Positions 54,373-63,764 of a DNA stretch of 64,000 nucleotides are shown piece after piece. The DNA comes from Lewinellaceae bacterium SD302 (lineage in GTDB: Bacteria; Bacteroidota; Bacteroidia; Chitinophagales; Saprospiraceae). Position 1 is the stretch's first letter. Each line of letters starts with the position of its first letter. The DNA is taken from NCBI GenBank assembly GCA_002591745.1, contig PDLQ01000002.1, positions 1 through 64,000 on the forward strand. Reading direction: 5' to 3'. The position numbers and the translations under genes were made by a program. Under the pieces are notes generated by a model that saw nothing but the letters and a program-made list of their open reading frames with translations, searched no databases and was not told the DNA's origin.

Positions 54373-55697
54373 TTCTGAATAATAGCTGTTTATTACATCC
54401 AAATTGTTGGCTTACGGTGAGCCTTTTATTGCTGCTTTCTTCCGTTAATGCCCAGTACCTGAGCCTGGAAGAAGCCGTGGAAATCGGGCTTCGCGAAAAC
54501 TTAGGACTGGTCACCGCGGACGCGCGCATCACTGCCGCCGGGGTAAATACCGGAGCTGGTGCTGCGGGCATGCTACCCAGTGTTACCGCTCAGGGTGGCG
54601 GCTCGTTTACGCTGGATAATGCCACCCAGACTTTCCTGGATGGACGGGAAAACGTGATTCGGGGTGGGGTAGACCTGCGCTTCAACGCCGGCGTAAGGAT
54701 GGACTGGACGATCTACGACGGTAAGGCCATGTACCTGCGTCGCGATCAATTGCAGGACACTTATGAATTGGCTTCTCTGACCAAACAGCGGGAAGCCCAG
54801 CAGCTCGTGGCCACCATCGCGCGATCTTACCAGGAATTAGTACTTCAAAGTAGCATTGTTGCGATTCTCGAGCAGAATATTAGCTACCTCGAAGATATTC
54901 TCGAATTGACCGAAGCCAAATTGTCCATCGGTTCGGCTACCCGACTGGATGTGCTTCAGGCTAAAACGGACCTGAACGAACTCATCAATACCCGCCAATT
55001 GGCGCTGTTGCAGTACGATATTGTTGCCGGCGCCCTGAACCGCGAGCTCAATCGAGATGCCAATATCCAGGTTACGGTCGATACGACCTTTTTGGCCTAC
55101 GACGAAGTAAAGCCCTACGAGCAATGGACGGAGCGGGCCCTGCGCTCCAACCCCGACATTCAGGTTTCGGCCAAGGAACTCTCCATCGCCGAACGGGAAA
55201 TAGACCTGGCGGAAGCCGAGCGACTCCCGCAAGTCAACTTGAACGCCGGCCTTAACTATGGCTACCTATCCTCCAATTCCGGCTTCTTATTGAGTAATCA
55301 GTCCTACGGCCCCTTCTTTGGAGTGACGGCCAACTACAACATCTTCGATGGCAATCGGGTAGACCGCAATGTTGAATTGGCCCAGCTGAATGTCACTATC
55401 GCCAGACTTGCCTACGATCAAGCCTCATTAACTACCAAAAATGAGCTCTACCTGCTTTACCAGCAGTACGAGTATTACGTCGCTCAAGCCCGCATTGAGC
55501 AAGAAAACCTGGACCTTTCAGCCGATAACTTTGCCCTGGCCGATGAACTCTACCGCAACGGCCGGATCAACCAGTTTGAACTGCGGCAAGTCCGTCTGCA
55601 ACGACTAGCGATTGAGCGTCGCCTGGCTCAAGCGGAATACCAGCAAGTGCTGGCTTACGTCGGGTTGATGGAATTGAGCGGAGATTCATTGTTTTAG
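54369..55697 (+). CDS. TolC-family outer membrane efflux channel
   Basis: This 442-residue protein has a signal peptide ending NAQ, then the repeated helical pairs of the TolC fold (LSLEEAVEIGLRENLGLVTA; QAKTDLNELINTRQLALLQY; LYRNGRINQFELRQVRLQRL). It forms the outer-membrane exit duct for the adjacent RND pump and adaptor. The start overlaps the pump stop by four bases. The dispersed word at 54846-54854 lies in frame and encodes QSS. Confidence 0.94.
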   Translation: MILNNSCLLHPNCWLTVSLLLLLSSVNAQYLSLEEAVEIGLRENLGLVTADARITAAGVNTGAGAAGMLPSVTAQGGGSFTLDNATQTFLDGRENVIRGGVDLRFNAGVRMDWTIYDGKAMYLRRDQLQDTYELASLTKQREAQQLVATIARSYQELVLQSSIVAILEQNISYLEDILELTEAKLSIGSATRLDVLQAKTDLNELINTRQLALLQYDIVAGALNRELNRDANIQVTVDTTFLAYDEVKPYEQWTERALRSNPDIQVSAKELSIAEREIDLAEAERLPQVNLNAGLNYGYLSSNSGFLLSNQSYGPFFGVTANYNIFDGNRVDRNVELAQLNVTIARLAYDQASLTTKNELYLLYQQYEYYVAQARIEQENLDLSADNFALADELYRNGRINQFELRQVRLQRLAIERRLAQAEYQQVLAYVGLMELSGDSLF

Positions 55698-56257
55698 CCT
55701 TTTCGGTCTGATGAAATTGGGCTTATTTAGCTAGCAAAGATTAACCCCTTGCTACTTTGAAGTCCCTATTTGCCTTCGGTTGGGGGCTAGCCAACATCGG
55801 AACTGCGCGCAACTGGACTGGAAACTTTTTGGTCAGGCCGACTGGTACAATTTTGGGCGATTGGCCCGACACCCGGTAGCGAGCAGCGATGTTATATTCC
55901 GGGAATGGTCTGCCAGGACCTTTCCTGGTAACCAGGGTGTGCAACAAATAGCAGTCAGGCTTCATTCTAGCAGTGAAGACCAGCACGGGGTAGGGAACGC
56001 CGGGTGGAAAGAAGCCATCATTCATCAAATCCACGCACTTTAAAAGGCTACCTGCCTTACTAAAGTCAGCACCTTTCTTATAATTCGGCTGACGAGGTTG
56101 GTGCAAAATTGTATTACTCCTCTGGGTATTCCGAGTGCTTCTGCTTTTGCATTTAAACCTCAGCCCACCCAGTTGACCGGAGGGCGGCCAGTCCAACGCC
56201 AACTGTAACATCCCCGGAATTAGGTGCATGAAATGATATACACCTAAAACCGAAACC
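55698..56257. other. Intergenic region upstream of the subtilase
   Basis: GCTACTTTG of the dispersed word lies at 55751-55759. A reverse frame covering most of the stretch reaches into the subtilase start and shows no family features, so no gene is called, though a decayed gene cannot be excluded. An inverted repeat, TTAGGTG (56220-56226) with CACCTAA (56241-56247), lies 10 bases before the next ATG and may be an operator or leader hairpin. Confidence 0.45.
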
Positions 56258-59200
56258 ATGTTCTTTACCAACCAACTGACCCGCTGGGTTTGTATCCTCT
56301 GTGTTTTACTCGTGCCGATCACTTTATCGGCCCAAAACATCCAAGACTACAACGTCACAATTAATGGCATCCGCTATGATCCCGAAAAGGGGCCACCGGA
56401 CGTCGATCCCAAACTTTTGCTAACGGGTACTGCGGCGAATAATGCTCCCGTTCGTCTCATTCAATTCCGACGGCCGCTGAACCGTAAAGATTTTCAGTTG
56501 CTGCGGGAAGAATACGGACTGAGCCTGGACCGCTATTTCCCCAATCTGACCTACCTGGAAAAAATGGACGCCAAGCAGGCTGCGAGTTTGGCTGATTTGT
56601 CTCAGGTACGCTGGATCGGGGCTTATCACCCCGCTTTCAAATTGTCGTCGACTATCGGTCAGGCGAAATTCGAGACACCAGCACGCAGGAACCAATCTGG
56701 CCTGGTCTTATTGCTGCAATTGCATCCGGAGGAGAACCTCGAACGCACTGCTGAAGCTGCTAAGGCTACTGGTGCGGAGATCATGCAACTGTTTCCCCTC
56801 GATACCCGGGGAGTGGGTGATCGGATTCGAGTACGAATACCTGATCGCTCTCGCTTAAACGCACTGGCGGCTCTTCCCCAACTGGAATGGATCGAAGAAG
56901 AAGGCGATATCACCCTGGATAATGGGGGCGTTTCCGGCGTAATCCAGTCTGGTGGAGCGGGTACGCCGGTCCACGATCGCGGAATCCGGGGAGAAAATCA
57001 GATCGTAGGGGTTATCGACGCCATGCTGGATACCAATCATTGTTACTTTGCTGATACTGGTGGTAATCTGGTGGGCCCTTCCCATCGTAAGGTGGTTGCC
57101 TTGCGCTCTGACAATCCGGGGACTTTTAGCTCCGCCGCGGGTTGTATTCCGGGGCACGGCACCCATACTTCCGGTACGATCGCCGGCTTTTCGGCCGGAG
57201 ATGGGAACAATGGGATCGCTTTCAACGCCCGTCTATCATTCGGGCACTTGAGCGATATCATTTTTTCGGATGGGGAAGGCACGAAAACCTTTCTACAGTA
57301 CCTCAATGCTGCCCGGGCCGACGGGGCCTTTATTCATTCCAATAGCTGGAGCGATAAGGCCAGCGACGTCATTAATGCCTATTCAACGCTTTCTCAGGAT
57401 CTGGATGTTTTCACTTGGAATAATGAGGAGCAGCTGGTGGTGGTATCGAGTGGGAATAACAACTCCACTACCGGTGCTCCCAGTCCGATCCGCCCGCCCT
57501 TTTCTTCGATCAACGGTATTTCGGTCGCCGCTTCCGCCGAAGGAAATACGAATAATGTCTCTACCGGGGCCAGCGGCCCCACCTGGGACAGCCGCATCAA
57601 ACCAGACATTTATGCGCCGGGCTCCAACACAACTTCCGCTCAGGCCGGAACAAACTGTGGAACCAATGCCTGTGCCGGCAGCAGTATGGCGACCCCGGCG
57701 GTAGCCGCCTCGGCTGCCCTGATCCGTCAATATTATACCGAAGGCTGGTACCCTACGGGTACTCAGCGGCCGGACCAGGCATTTATACCAACCGGTGCGC
57801 TATTGAAAGCCACCTTGCTGAACAGTACCCGTGACATGACCGGCAACGATGCGTCTGGAAGCTCTGCTCCCCTAAATGGCTACCCAACGAATCTTGAAGG
57901 CTGGGGCAACCTGATACTGGATGATGCCCTCTACTTTTCCGGCGATGCCCGCGATCTAATGGTCTGGGGTGTCCGCCACGCCGACGGGCTATTAACCGGA
58001 GAAAGTGACTTTCACAATGTAGTGATAGCCGGAAATGCCGAGCCGCTGAAGATCACCCTGGTCTGGAACGGCCCGCCGCCCGCTGCCGCCAACTTTGCCA
58101 CCCCAGTGATCAATGATTTGAACCTGACCGTTACCGCTCCGGACGGAACGACCTACAACGGCAATGATTTCAGCGCCGGCGTATCGGTGGCCAACAGTGT
58201 CACGGTCGATACGGTCAACAATGTGGAAATGATACTGGTAAACAATCCACAACCGGGCAACTGGCAAGTAGAGGTGAATGGACAGCAGGTCAATCAAGGC
58301 AACCCCGCCCAGGGATACGCACTGGTGGTGACCGCCGATGGACCGAACCTGCCCGATCCCTCCGGTAACCAGAACACCATCGTCGCCCTTACCAGTCTGC
58401 CGGGAACCAACCCTGCTGGACCTCCTTCGGCCGTGCTGGCCCAGGAACTGATCGACGACGTGGCCGCATACATCGATACCATCAGCTACGAGGGCACCAC
58501 GATCGACCCGGTCTACCTGAACGTCAGCCTCAGCAGTCCGCTGGGCAACTACCTGTCCACCGAGACCAACCCACTGATCGAAATGGCCGAAGATGTGATC
58601 GCCGAACTCTTGGCGGCCGACCCGGACGTTTTCGACCGGGGAACCGCCGACCCCGCTGACGACATCGACCGGATGATCATCCTGCTCAATGATCAAAATT
58701 TTACCGGAGACTGGGCGACCACCGGCGGCTGGCCCTACGAACTGCCGAATGGGCTGAACCGCCGTATTTCCGTGTCCGTCACTTCAGTGTTCAATGACCC
58801 GGCTCGAAGAACCAGCCACGCCCTCGGCCATCAGTTTGGACTGGAAGACCTGTATAACCATCCCGGCGTCGTTTTCGCCCAGCCCCACGTAGATAACTGG
58901 GGCTTAATGGCCAACACCTCCCGCCACCAGCCACTGGCCTGGTCGAAGGAGAAAGCCGATTGGCTGACCGACCACGACGCGAACAGCGTTCGCTGGATAC
59001 CGCGCCCGGCCCCGGGTAGCCCGACGAACGTCACCATCCCCCTGAACTGGCAAATTTCCGATGCCACCGATAATCCACGAGCGATCGCCATCGGGCTGAC
59101 GCCGGGAGTAACCGATCTTGAGGACGAAAACGTTTTCTACTTCCTGGAAGCCCGGAGCAACGAATTGGGACGCTACGACGGAACCCTGCCGGAAACCGAA

Positions 59201-61009
59201 GGCGTACTGCTGTATTACGTAAACGAAAATATTCGACAAGGCGAAGGTCCGGTCCGCCTCATCGACCAGGACCTGACAACACCCAATAGCCTGGATGACG
59301 CCGCCTTCGGAACCGGAACTATTCCTGCCCCCGGAGGTACGGGGCTGGGCATGGAAGTACTTCCGGCCAGCGGGAGCGAGGCTTACCGTATTCGCATCAA
59401 CTATGATCCGCCGGCTACAACCAACGATGTAAATATCCGGGTAGGCGATCCCTTCTGGACCAGTCCGGATATCTGGGTGGACGCCCAGCCGGATGGCTTT
59501 GACGAAGACGAAGGTCGTAGCCCGGCGGATCGTGAAAATGACCCCATCGCCGGGGAAGACAACCGTATTTATTTCCGGGTAACCAACCCCGGGCCGGGCA
59601 CTGCCTTTGATGTCACCGTGGCCGTCAGGATTTCCGAACCCTACCATACGGTCGGCGGAGAAGCGGATTTCAACCGCTTCGTAGCCCAGAAATACTACCC
59701 GTCCATCGCAGCGGGGGCTACGATCACGGATTACGTCGTCTGGAGACCGGGTGACGAGGCGGACGTTCATGCCTGCATCCAGGTGAAGATTCAGGAAGTC
59801 TTCAACGACGTGAACGATTTCAACAATACGGCCCAGCAGAATACGACCACCCGGGAAAGCACCACGGCAAGTCCCTACGAACCGGTCACCTTTGATTTCA
59901 GCGTGACCAATCCAGACGATTACCACCAGCTGGTCTACTTCCGTCTGGAAGGACTGCCTCAGGGATGGACCTACGATATGGCGGAGCGCAAGAAGCGACT
60001 GGATGCCCAGGAATTGTATTTCGGGCAGGTAACCGTCTATCCACCGGACGACGCTGAGGTCTGCACCGAACATGAACTGTTTGTGACCAGCTGGTTGCCT
60101 AAGGGAAATACGCTGGTACCCTTGGGAGGGACGACCCTGAACATCAACCTGAGAAACCGGACTACTTTGACTGCCAATACCCGACTGGGGCGCTGTGGGA
60201 AAGATCGGATCGATGCCGTGGCCTACCAGCAAGCAGGTTCGGTGGCAGCGGTCGACCGGCCGCGCTGCGCCGAAATGGTCACCGCCGGCTGTACTGAGCC
60301 GGCCCGGCCAAACGAGGAGATTATTCTGCGTTACGAAGCACCGAATGGCGACCCGGTCTACCGCACGGTGATGACCGACGAAAATGGCTGTTATTCGGAC
60401 ACTTACGTAGTCACCGATGGTGGTGAGTGGCGCGTTTCGGCTACCTATCCTGGCGGAGATTGTTCGGGTGGAACTACTACGGGACGTCGGCCGGTTGCAG
60501 TGCCAATTCCCGCCGGAAACACTCCCGGAGGAGTAGGGTCGGGGCTGAACGGCAAGCAACTCTGGTATTCTTTCCACCTTGGCTCGGCTCATCCACTGGG
60601 TGATTTTGACGACCTATTCGACGCCAATGTCTATGCAGCACTGGATATAACTTATCCTTTTAACGACCGCTTTGACGTGAGTCTGATCGCCGGTCTGGCT
60701 CAGTTCACCGCAGAAGTGCCCAGTGGGTTGGAACACGAACGCTATTTGCACTTGTCGGCCAACCTCAACTGGCGTTTCTCAGCTGCTGGTTCCGGCGCCC
60801 TGAAACCATATCTACGCGCCGGAACGGGCTACTACCGGAATAAAGCAGGAAATAATAGCCAGGGAATCAACTTTGGCCTGGGCGGCGTGGCCCGGATCGG
60901 AGAGCGACTGCTGTTATCTCCGGGCGTGGACCTGCATTACGCCGGACTGGGCAAGGAAGATGCCCGCAGGTCCTTTCTGACGGCCCATCTGGGTATATTA
61001 TTCCGCTGA
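56258..61009 (+). CDS. Multidomain secreted subtilase with M6-like domain and C-terminal beta-barrel
   Basis: This 1583-residue protein has a signal peptide ending LSAQ and a propeptide-like region to about 235. A subtilisin domain follows with Asp254 (VGVIDAMLD), His300 (GHGTHTSG) and Ser476 (AGSSMATP), then a jelly-roll (about 590-700). A region around 725-950 resembles M6 immune-inhibitor-A peptidases, but its zinc motif reads HALGH (854-858), with Ala in place of the catalytic Glu. CARDB-like beta domains come next. The last 150 residues (LGSAHPLGDFDDLF to HLGILFR) look like an outer-membrane beta-barrel, suggesting the protease is displayed on the surface. No type IX sorting domain is seen. 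Confidence 0.85.
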   Translation: MFFTNQLTRWVCILCVLLVPITLSAQNIQDYNVTINGIRYDPEKGPPDVDPKLLLTGTAANNAPVRLIQFRRPLNRKDFQLLREEYGLSLDRYFPNLTYLEKMDAKQAASLADLSQVRWIGAYHPAFKLSSTIGQAKFETPARRNQSGLVLLLQLHPEENLERTAEAAKATGAEIMQLFPLDTRGVGDRIRVRIPDRSRLNALAALPQLEWIEEEGDITLDNGGVSGVIQSGGAGTPVHDRGIRGENQIVGVIDAMLDTNHCYFADTGGNLVGPSHRKVVALRSDNPGTFSSAAGCIPGHGTHTSGTIAGFSAGDGNNGIAFNARLSFGHLSDIIFSDGEGTKTFLQYLNAARADGAFIHSNSWSDKASDVINAYSTLSQDLDVFTWNNEEQLVVVSSGNNNSTTGAPSPIRPPFSSINGISVAASAEGNTNNVSTGASGPTWDSRIKPDIYAPGSNTTSAQAGTNCGTNACAGSSMATPAVAASAALIRQYYTEGWYPTGTQRPDQAFIPTGALLKATLLNSTRDMTGNDASGSSAPLNGYPTNLEGWGNLILDDALYFSGDARDLMVWGVRHADGLLTGESDFHNVVIAGNAEPLKITLVWNGPPPAAANFATPVINDLNLTVTAPDGTTYNGNDFSAGVSVANSVTVDTVNNVEMILVNNPQPGNWQVEVNGQQVNQGNPAQGYALVVTADGPNLPDPSGNQNTIVALTSLPGTNPAGPPSAVLAQELIDDVAAYIDTISYEGTTIDPVYLNVSLSSPLGNYLSTETNPLIEMAEDVIAELLAADPDVFDRGTADPADDIDRMIILLNDQNFTGDWATTGGWPYELPNGLNRRISVSVTSVFNDPARRTSHALGHQFGLEDLYNHPGVVFAQPHVDNWGLMANTSRHQPLAWSKEKADWLTDHDANSVRWIPRPAPGSPTNVTIPLNWQISDATDNPRAIAIGLTPGVTDLEDENVFYFLEARSNELGRYDGTLPETEGVLLYYVNENIRQGEGPVRLIDQDLTTPNSLDDAAFGTGTIPAPGGTGLGMEVLPASGSEAYRIRINYDPPATTNDVNIRVGDPFWTSPDIWVDAQPDGFDEDEGRSPADRENDPIAGEDNRIYFRVTNPGPGTAFDVTVAVRISEPYHTVGGEADFNRFVAQKYYPSIAAGATITDYVVWRPGDEADVHACIQVKIQEVFNDVNDFNNTAQQNTTTRESTTASPYEPVTFDFSVTNPDDYHQLVYFRLEGLPQGWTYDMAERKKRLDAQELYFGQVTVYPPDDAEVCTEHELFVTSWLPKGNTLVPLGGTTLNINLRNRTTLTANTRLGRCGKDRIDAVAYQQAGSVAAVDRPRCAEMVTAGCTEPARPNEEIILRYEAPNGDPVYRTVMTDENGCYSDTYVVTDGGEWRVSATYPGGDCSGGTTTGRRPVAVPIPAGNTPGGVGSGLNGKQLWYSFHLGSAHPLGDFDDLFDANVYAALDITYPFNDRFDVSLIAGLAQFTAEVPSGLEHERYLHLSANLNWRFSAAGSGALKPYLRAGTGYYRNKAGNNSQGINFGLGGVARIGERLLLSPGVDLHYAGLGKEDARRSFLTAHLGILFR

Positions 61010-61091
61010 TCTGAGTAGTGGAGGCAGGTTATGGCTGGCAAAGTAGCAGTGTTTTTCACCAGCCTTTAAAAGCAAAATTGATGGCAATGAC

Positions 61092-61126
61092 GTTCGGGTG
61101 AGTTCTCTCAGGGATCTCACCCGAAC
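61092..61126 (+). terminator. Candidate hairpin after the subtilase
   Basis: GTTCGGGTGAG (61092-61102) and CTCACCCGAAC (61116-61126) form a perfect 11-bp stem with a 13-base loop, about 80 bases after the subtilase stop. Only a weak T-rich tail (CGTTCTTT) follows, so its efficiency as a terminator is uncertain. It lies between two inverted copies of the dispersed word (61039-61047 and 61223-61231). Confidence 0.45.
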
Positions 61127-61285
61127 TCGTTCTTTAGTTGTGGGGCCCCTTTGTACATCCAATTTTGCGGCTCTGACTGGGTTCAGGACTGGTGTAGTTA
61201 ATATGGATGTTGGGAGAACTTTGCTACTTTGTTAGCCATGATAAATCGAATTATCCACACGCTGATGGGTTTTCTGATTTGGCTT

Positions 61286-61990
61286 TTATTTCCTCACAAA
61301 ACTATACAAATAAGGCGCCTTGTGCGACCCACCCGTATAGTGCTTTTCATGGCGAACCAACTTTCCCGAGGCCAGCATCCTTCGTTGAAAGCTACTCCGG
61401 TTAAGGGGCTTACCCAGGATAGCTTCGTGGATGTTTTGCAGTTCCTTAATGGTGAATTTTACGGGCAGCATATTAACGCCTACCAGCAGGCTATCGAGGT
61501 TTGTACGGAGGATAGAGAGGGCTTTTTGCACGATTTTTTCGTGATCGAACAGTAATTCCGGTAGTTCGGTGATCGTGTACCACTCCAGCGAATCCGAAAG
61601 TTTGTCGGGGGTTGGCTGGACTTCAGTGTAATCGATCAGGCTGTAATAGCCCACCGAAACAAAGCGCTCCAGCAACCAGGGGACGTCCTCCGGGTTCGTG
61701 CCATTTGCTTCGAGAATACTACGCATTATATCGGGCCGAAAGCGTTCCATACTACCGAAAGTGTAAAACTGTTCCAGGTGAATGTCTTGCAGGCCAGTCC
61801 TTTCCCGAAGTCCCTTCATCACAGCCAGGTCCAGGTCTTCTTCTTTTCCCACGAAGCCACCCGGCAAAGCGAACCAACCGGTGTTGTGGTACTCGAGGAG
61901 AAGAATTTTCAACTCTTCTCCGGAAAATCCGAAGATGACGATGTCAAAGGCCAGGTGGGGTAAAAAATCAGTAGTCTGAATATCCTGCAT
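61286..61990 (-). CDS. NrtR-type Nudix-domain transcriptional regulator
   Basis: This 234-residue protein has an N-terminal Nudix-like domain (FALPGGFVGKEEDLDLAV, then GLRERTGLQDI) and a C-terminal winged helix (FTIKELQNIHEAILGKPLNR, SSFQRRMLASGKLV). The Nudix box lacks the E-E pair needed for pyrophosphatase activity (RERTG instead of R-E-x-x-E-E-x-G). That is typical of NrtR/AraR-type regulators, which sense sugar or nucleotide ligands. It is divergent from the carboxylesterase/GH3 genes, with a palindromic operator candidate between, so it probably controls that unit. A purely enzymatic role is unlikely. Confidence 0.85.
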   Translation of the reverse strand: MQDIQTTDFLPHLAFDIVIFGFSGEELKILLLEYHNTGWFALPGGFVGKEEDLDLAVMKGLRERTGLQDIHLEQFYTFGSMERFRPDIMRSILEANGTNPEDVPWLLERFVSVGYYSLIDYTEVQPTPDKLSDSLEWYTITELPELLFDHEKIVQKALSILRTNLDSLLVGVNMLPVKFTIKELQNIHEAILGKPLNRSSFQRRMLASGKLVRHEKHYTGGSHKAPYLYSFVRK

Positions 61991-62054
61991 AGAAGAAGCG
62001 CATACTATTACGCTATGTTAAGGAAAGTTTTTGAAATGGCTGCTGTATTGAAAA

Positions 62055-62091
62055 CTATTGTTGCGTATTGCGACAATAGGGGCTACATTTA
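62055..62091 (+). promoter_or_regulatory. Palindromic operator and promoter between the Nudix regulator and esterase
   Basis: The 25-base palindrome at 62055-62079 has arms CTATTGT and ACAATAG, with inner GC/GC pairs (nine of ten flanking positions pair). It is followed five bases later by TACATTTA (62084-62091), a near match to the -7 consensus. Its place in the divergent promoter region fits a binding site for the adjacent winged-helix regulator. Confidence 0.55.
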
Positions 62092-62113
62092 CCAAATACT
62101 TAAGGATTCGATC

Positions 62114-63721
62114 ATGACAAGAATTATTTTCCTCACTCTGCTCCTTTATCTGCTGGGGGTGCAGCTACGGGCACAATTGATCACCAGTAATGATGCCGCC
62201 ATCACGGCTACCGAAAGTGGTCGCGTTCAGGGGTACATCAGCGATGGCATTTTCACCTTTAAAGGTATTCCTTATGGTCAGGCTGAGCGTTTTGCGATGG
62301 CTGCCAAGCCTGCACCCTGGGAAGGTGTACGCAGCTCGCGGACTTATGGTCCCGTTGCTCCCTTACTCACGCCGACCACCTCCGTACGGGATGAAAGCGA
62401 ATTTGTATTTGACCACGATTGGGGCTATGCCAACGAAGACTGTCTGGTGCTCAATGTCTGGACACCGGCTATCAAAGACGACAAAAAACGACCCGTCATG
62501 TTTTGGATCCACGGTGGCGGATTCACCTCCGGATCTTCTCAGGAATTGCCTTCCTATGACGGGGAGAACCTGGCCCGCTCCGGTGAGGTCGTGGTAGTGT
62601 CCATCAATCATCGACTCAATGTCCTGGGCTTTCTCGACCTCTCTGCTTACGGGGAAGAGTTCGCCACTTCGGCTAACAACTCCATTGTGGATATGAAACT
62701 GGCGCTGGAATGGGTACAGGAAAACATCGAAAATTTCGGTGGCGACCCCGGTAACGTTACCATTTTTGGTCAGTCGGGTGGGGGAGCCAAGGTCAACACC
62801 CTGATGGCCATGCCCGCAGCGCAAGGGCTCTTTCACAAAGCCATCAATATGAGCGGCGCTTTTCGCCAGGGCATGATGACCAAAGAGGTCAGCCGGAAAA
62901 TTGGCGCGGCGACGCTAAAGGAACTTGATATCAGCCCGGAAGAAATAGCCAAAATTCGCGATGTCCCCTTCAATGAATTGTCCGCAGCTTCCAGCCGAGC
63001 CCTCAAGACCGTTGAAACTGAACTTAAAGCGAAGGGTGTCAATACTGGTGTGTTTGGGTTGAACTGGGGGCCGAGCCAGGACGGCAAAACATTGCCCTAC
63101 CAACCGCTGAGTCCGGAGGCACTGGCACTCTCTAAAGACATTCCGCTGATGATCGGTACGGTCAAAAATGAGTTCGCTCCTTTCTTCCTCGGCCCGGTGG
63201 CCCAGGGATCCGAAGCCGAAATTATGACCTACATCAAGGAGCAGCACGGAGATCGGGCGGATGAGTTCGTCGCGGCGGTAAAGGAGGCTTATCCCGAAAC
63301 CACCCACCCTCAGGACCTCATCAACATTGATATGATGTTCCGCCCCGGAGCGGTCCATCAGGCAAACCTCAAATCGGACTTAGCCGGTGGTGCTCAGGTG
63401 TATATGTACCTGTTTACCTGGTCGTCTCCCGTGATGGGCGGTAAGTATAAAGCCATTCATTGTGTTGACATTCCTTTTGCTTTCAATACCGTCGATCTGG
63501 CGCGTAACATGACTGGCGGCGGGCCGGAAGCACACGCCCTGGCGGAGAGGGTCAGCCGCGCCTACGTCAACTTTGCCTATGGCGGCAACCCCAACCATTC
63601 CGGCTTGCCCCGCTGGGAAGCGTATCGGCGGGAGAAGGGAGCTACGATGATGATCGATAAAGAGTGCACTGTACGTTATCACCCTGATCAAAAACTACTT
63701 GAGTTCAATAGTGGGCGCTAG
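62114..63721 (+). CDS. Secreted type B carboxylesterase
   Basis: This 535-residue alpha/beta-hydrolase has a signal peptide (MTRIIFLTLLLYLLGVQLRAQ). Type B landmarks are NEDCLVLNVWTP, FWIHGGGFTSGS (oxyanion hole), and FGQSGGGAK (nucleophile elbow G-x-S-x-G). A Glu/Asp in the NEFAPFF region and His in AIHCVDIPF complete the likely triad. It cleaves carboxylic esters, perhaps acyl groups on polysaccharides given its neighbours. The start at 62114 is chosen over an upstream ATG at 62015 because of the signal peptide and the promoter at about 62084. The GH3 gene follows after 43 bases. Confidence 0.88.
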   Translation: MTRIIFLTLLLYLLGVQLRAQLITSNDAAITATESGRVQGYISDGIFTFKGIPYGQAERFAMAAKPAPWEGVRSSRTYGPVAPLLTPTTSVRDESEFVFDHDWGYANEDCLVLNVWTPAIKDDKKRPVMFWIHGGGFTSGSSQELPSYDGENLARSGEVVVVSINHRLNVLGFLDLSAYGEEFATSANNSIVDMKLALEWVQENIENFGGDPGNVTIFGQSGGGAKVNTLMAMPAAQGLFHKAINMSGAFRQGMMTKEVSRKIGAATLKELDISPEEIAKIRDVPFNELSAASSRALKTVETELKAKGVNTGVFGLNWGPSQDGKTLPYQPLSPEALALSKDIPLMIGTVKNEFAPFFLGPVAQGSEAEIMTYIKEQHGDRADEFVAAVKEAYPETTHPQDLINIDMMFRPGAVHQANLKSDLAGGAQVYMYLFTWSSPVMGGKYKAIHCVDIPFAFNTVDLARNMTGGGPEAHALAERVSRAYVNFAYGGNPNHSGLPRWEAYRREKGATMMIDKECTVRYHPDQKLLEFNSGR

Positions 63722-63764
63722 TGTTTACCTGCCCGGAACCAATTTCACTGCTTAAAAATCAGCT

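Noticed and set aside
55741-56340. Reverse 199-codon frame upstream of the subtilase
   Set aside because: It overlaps the subtilase signal peptide and contains a dispersed repeat word. No family features are seen, though a gene remnant cannot be fully excluded.
58904-60592. 562-codon reverse frame opposite the subtilase
   Set aside because: It is an antisense shadow; the forward protein is continuous and domain-rich.
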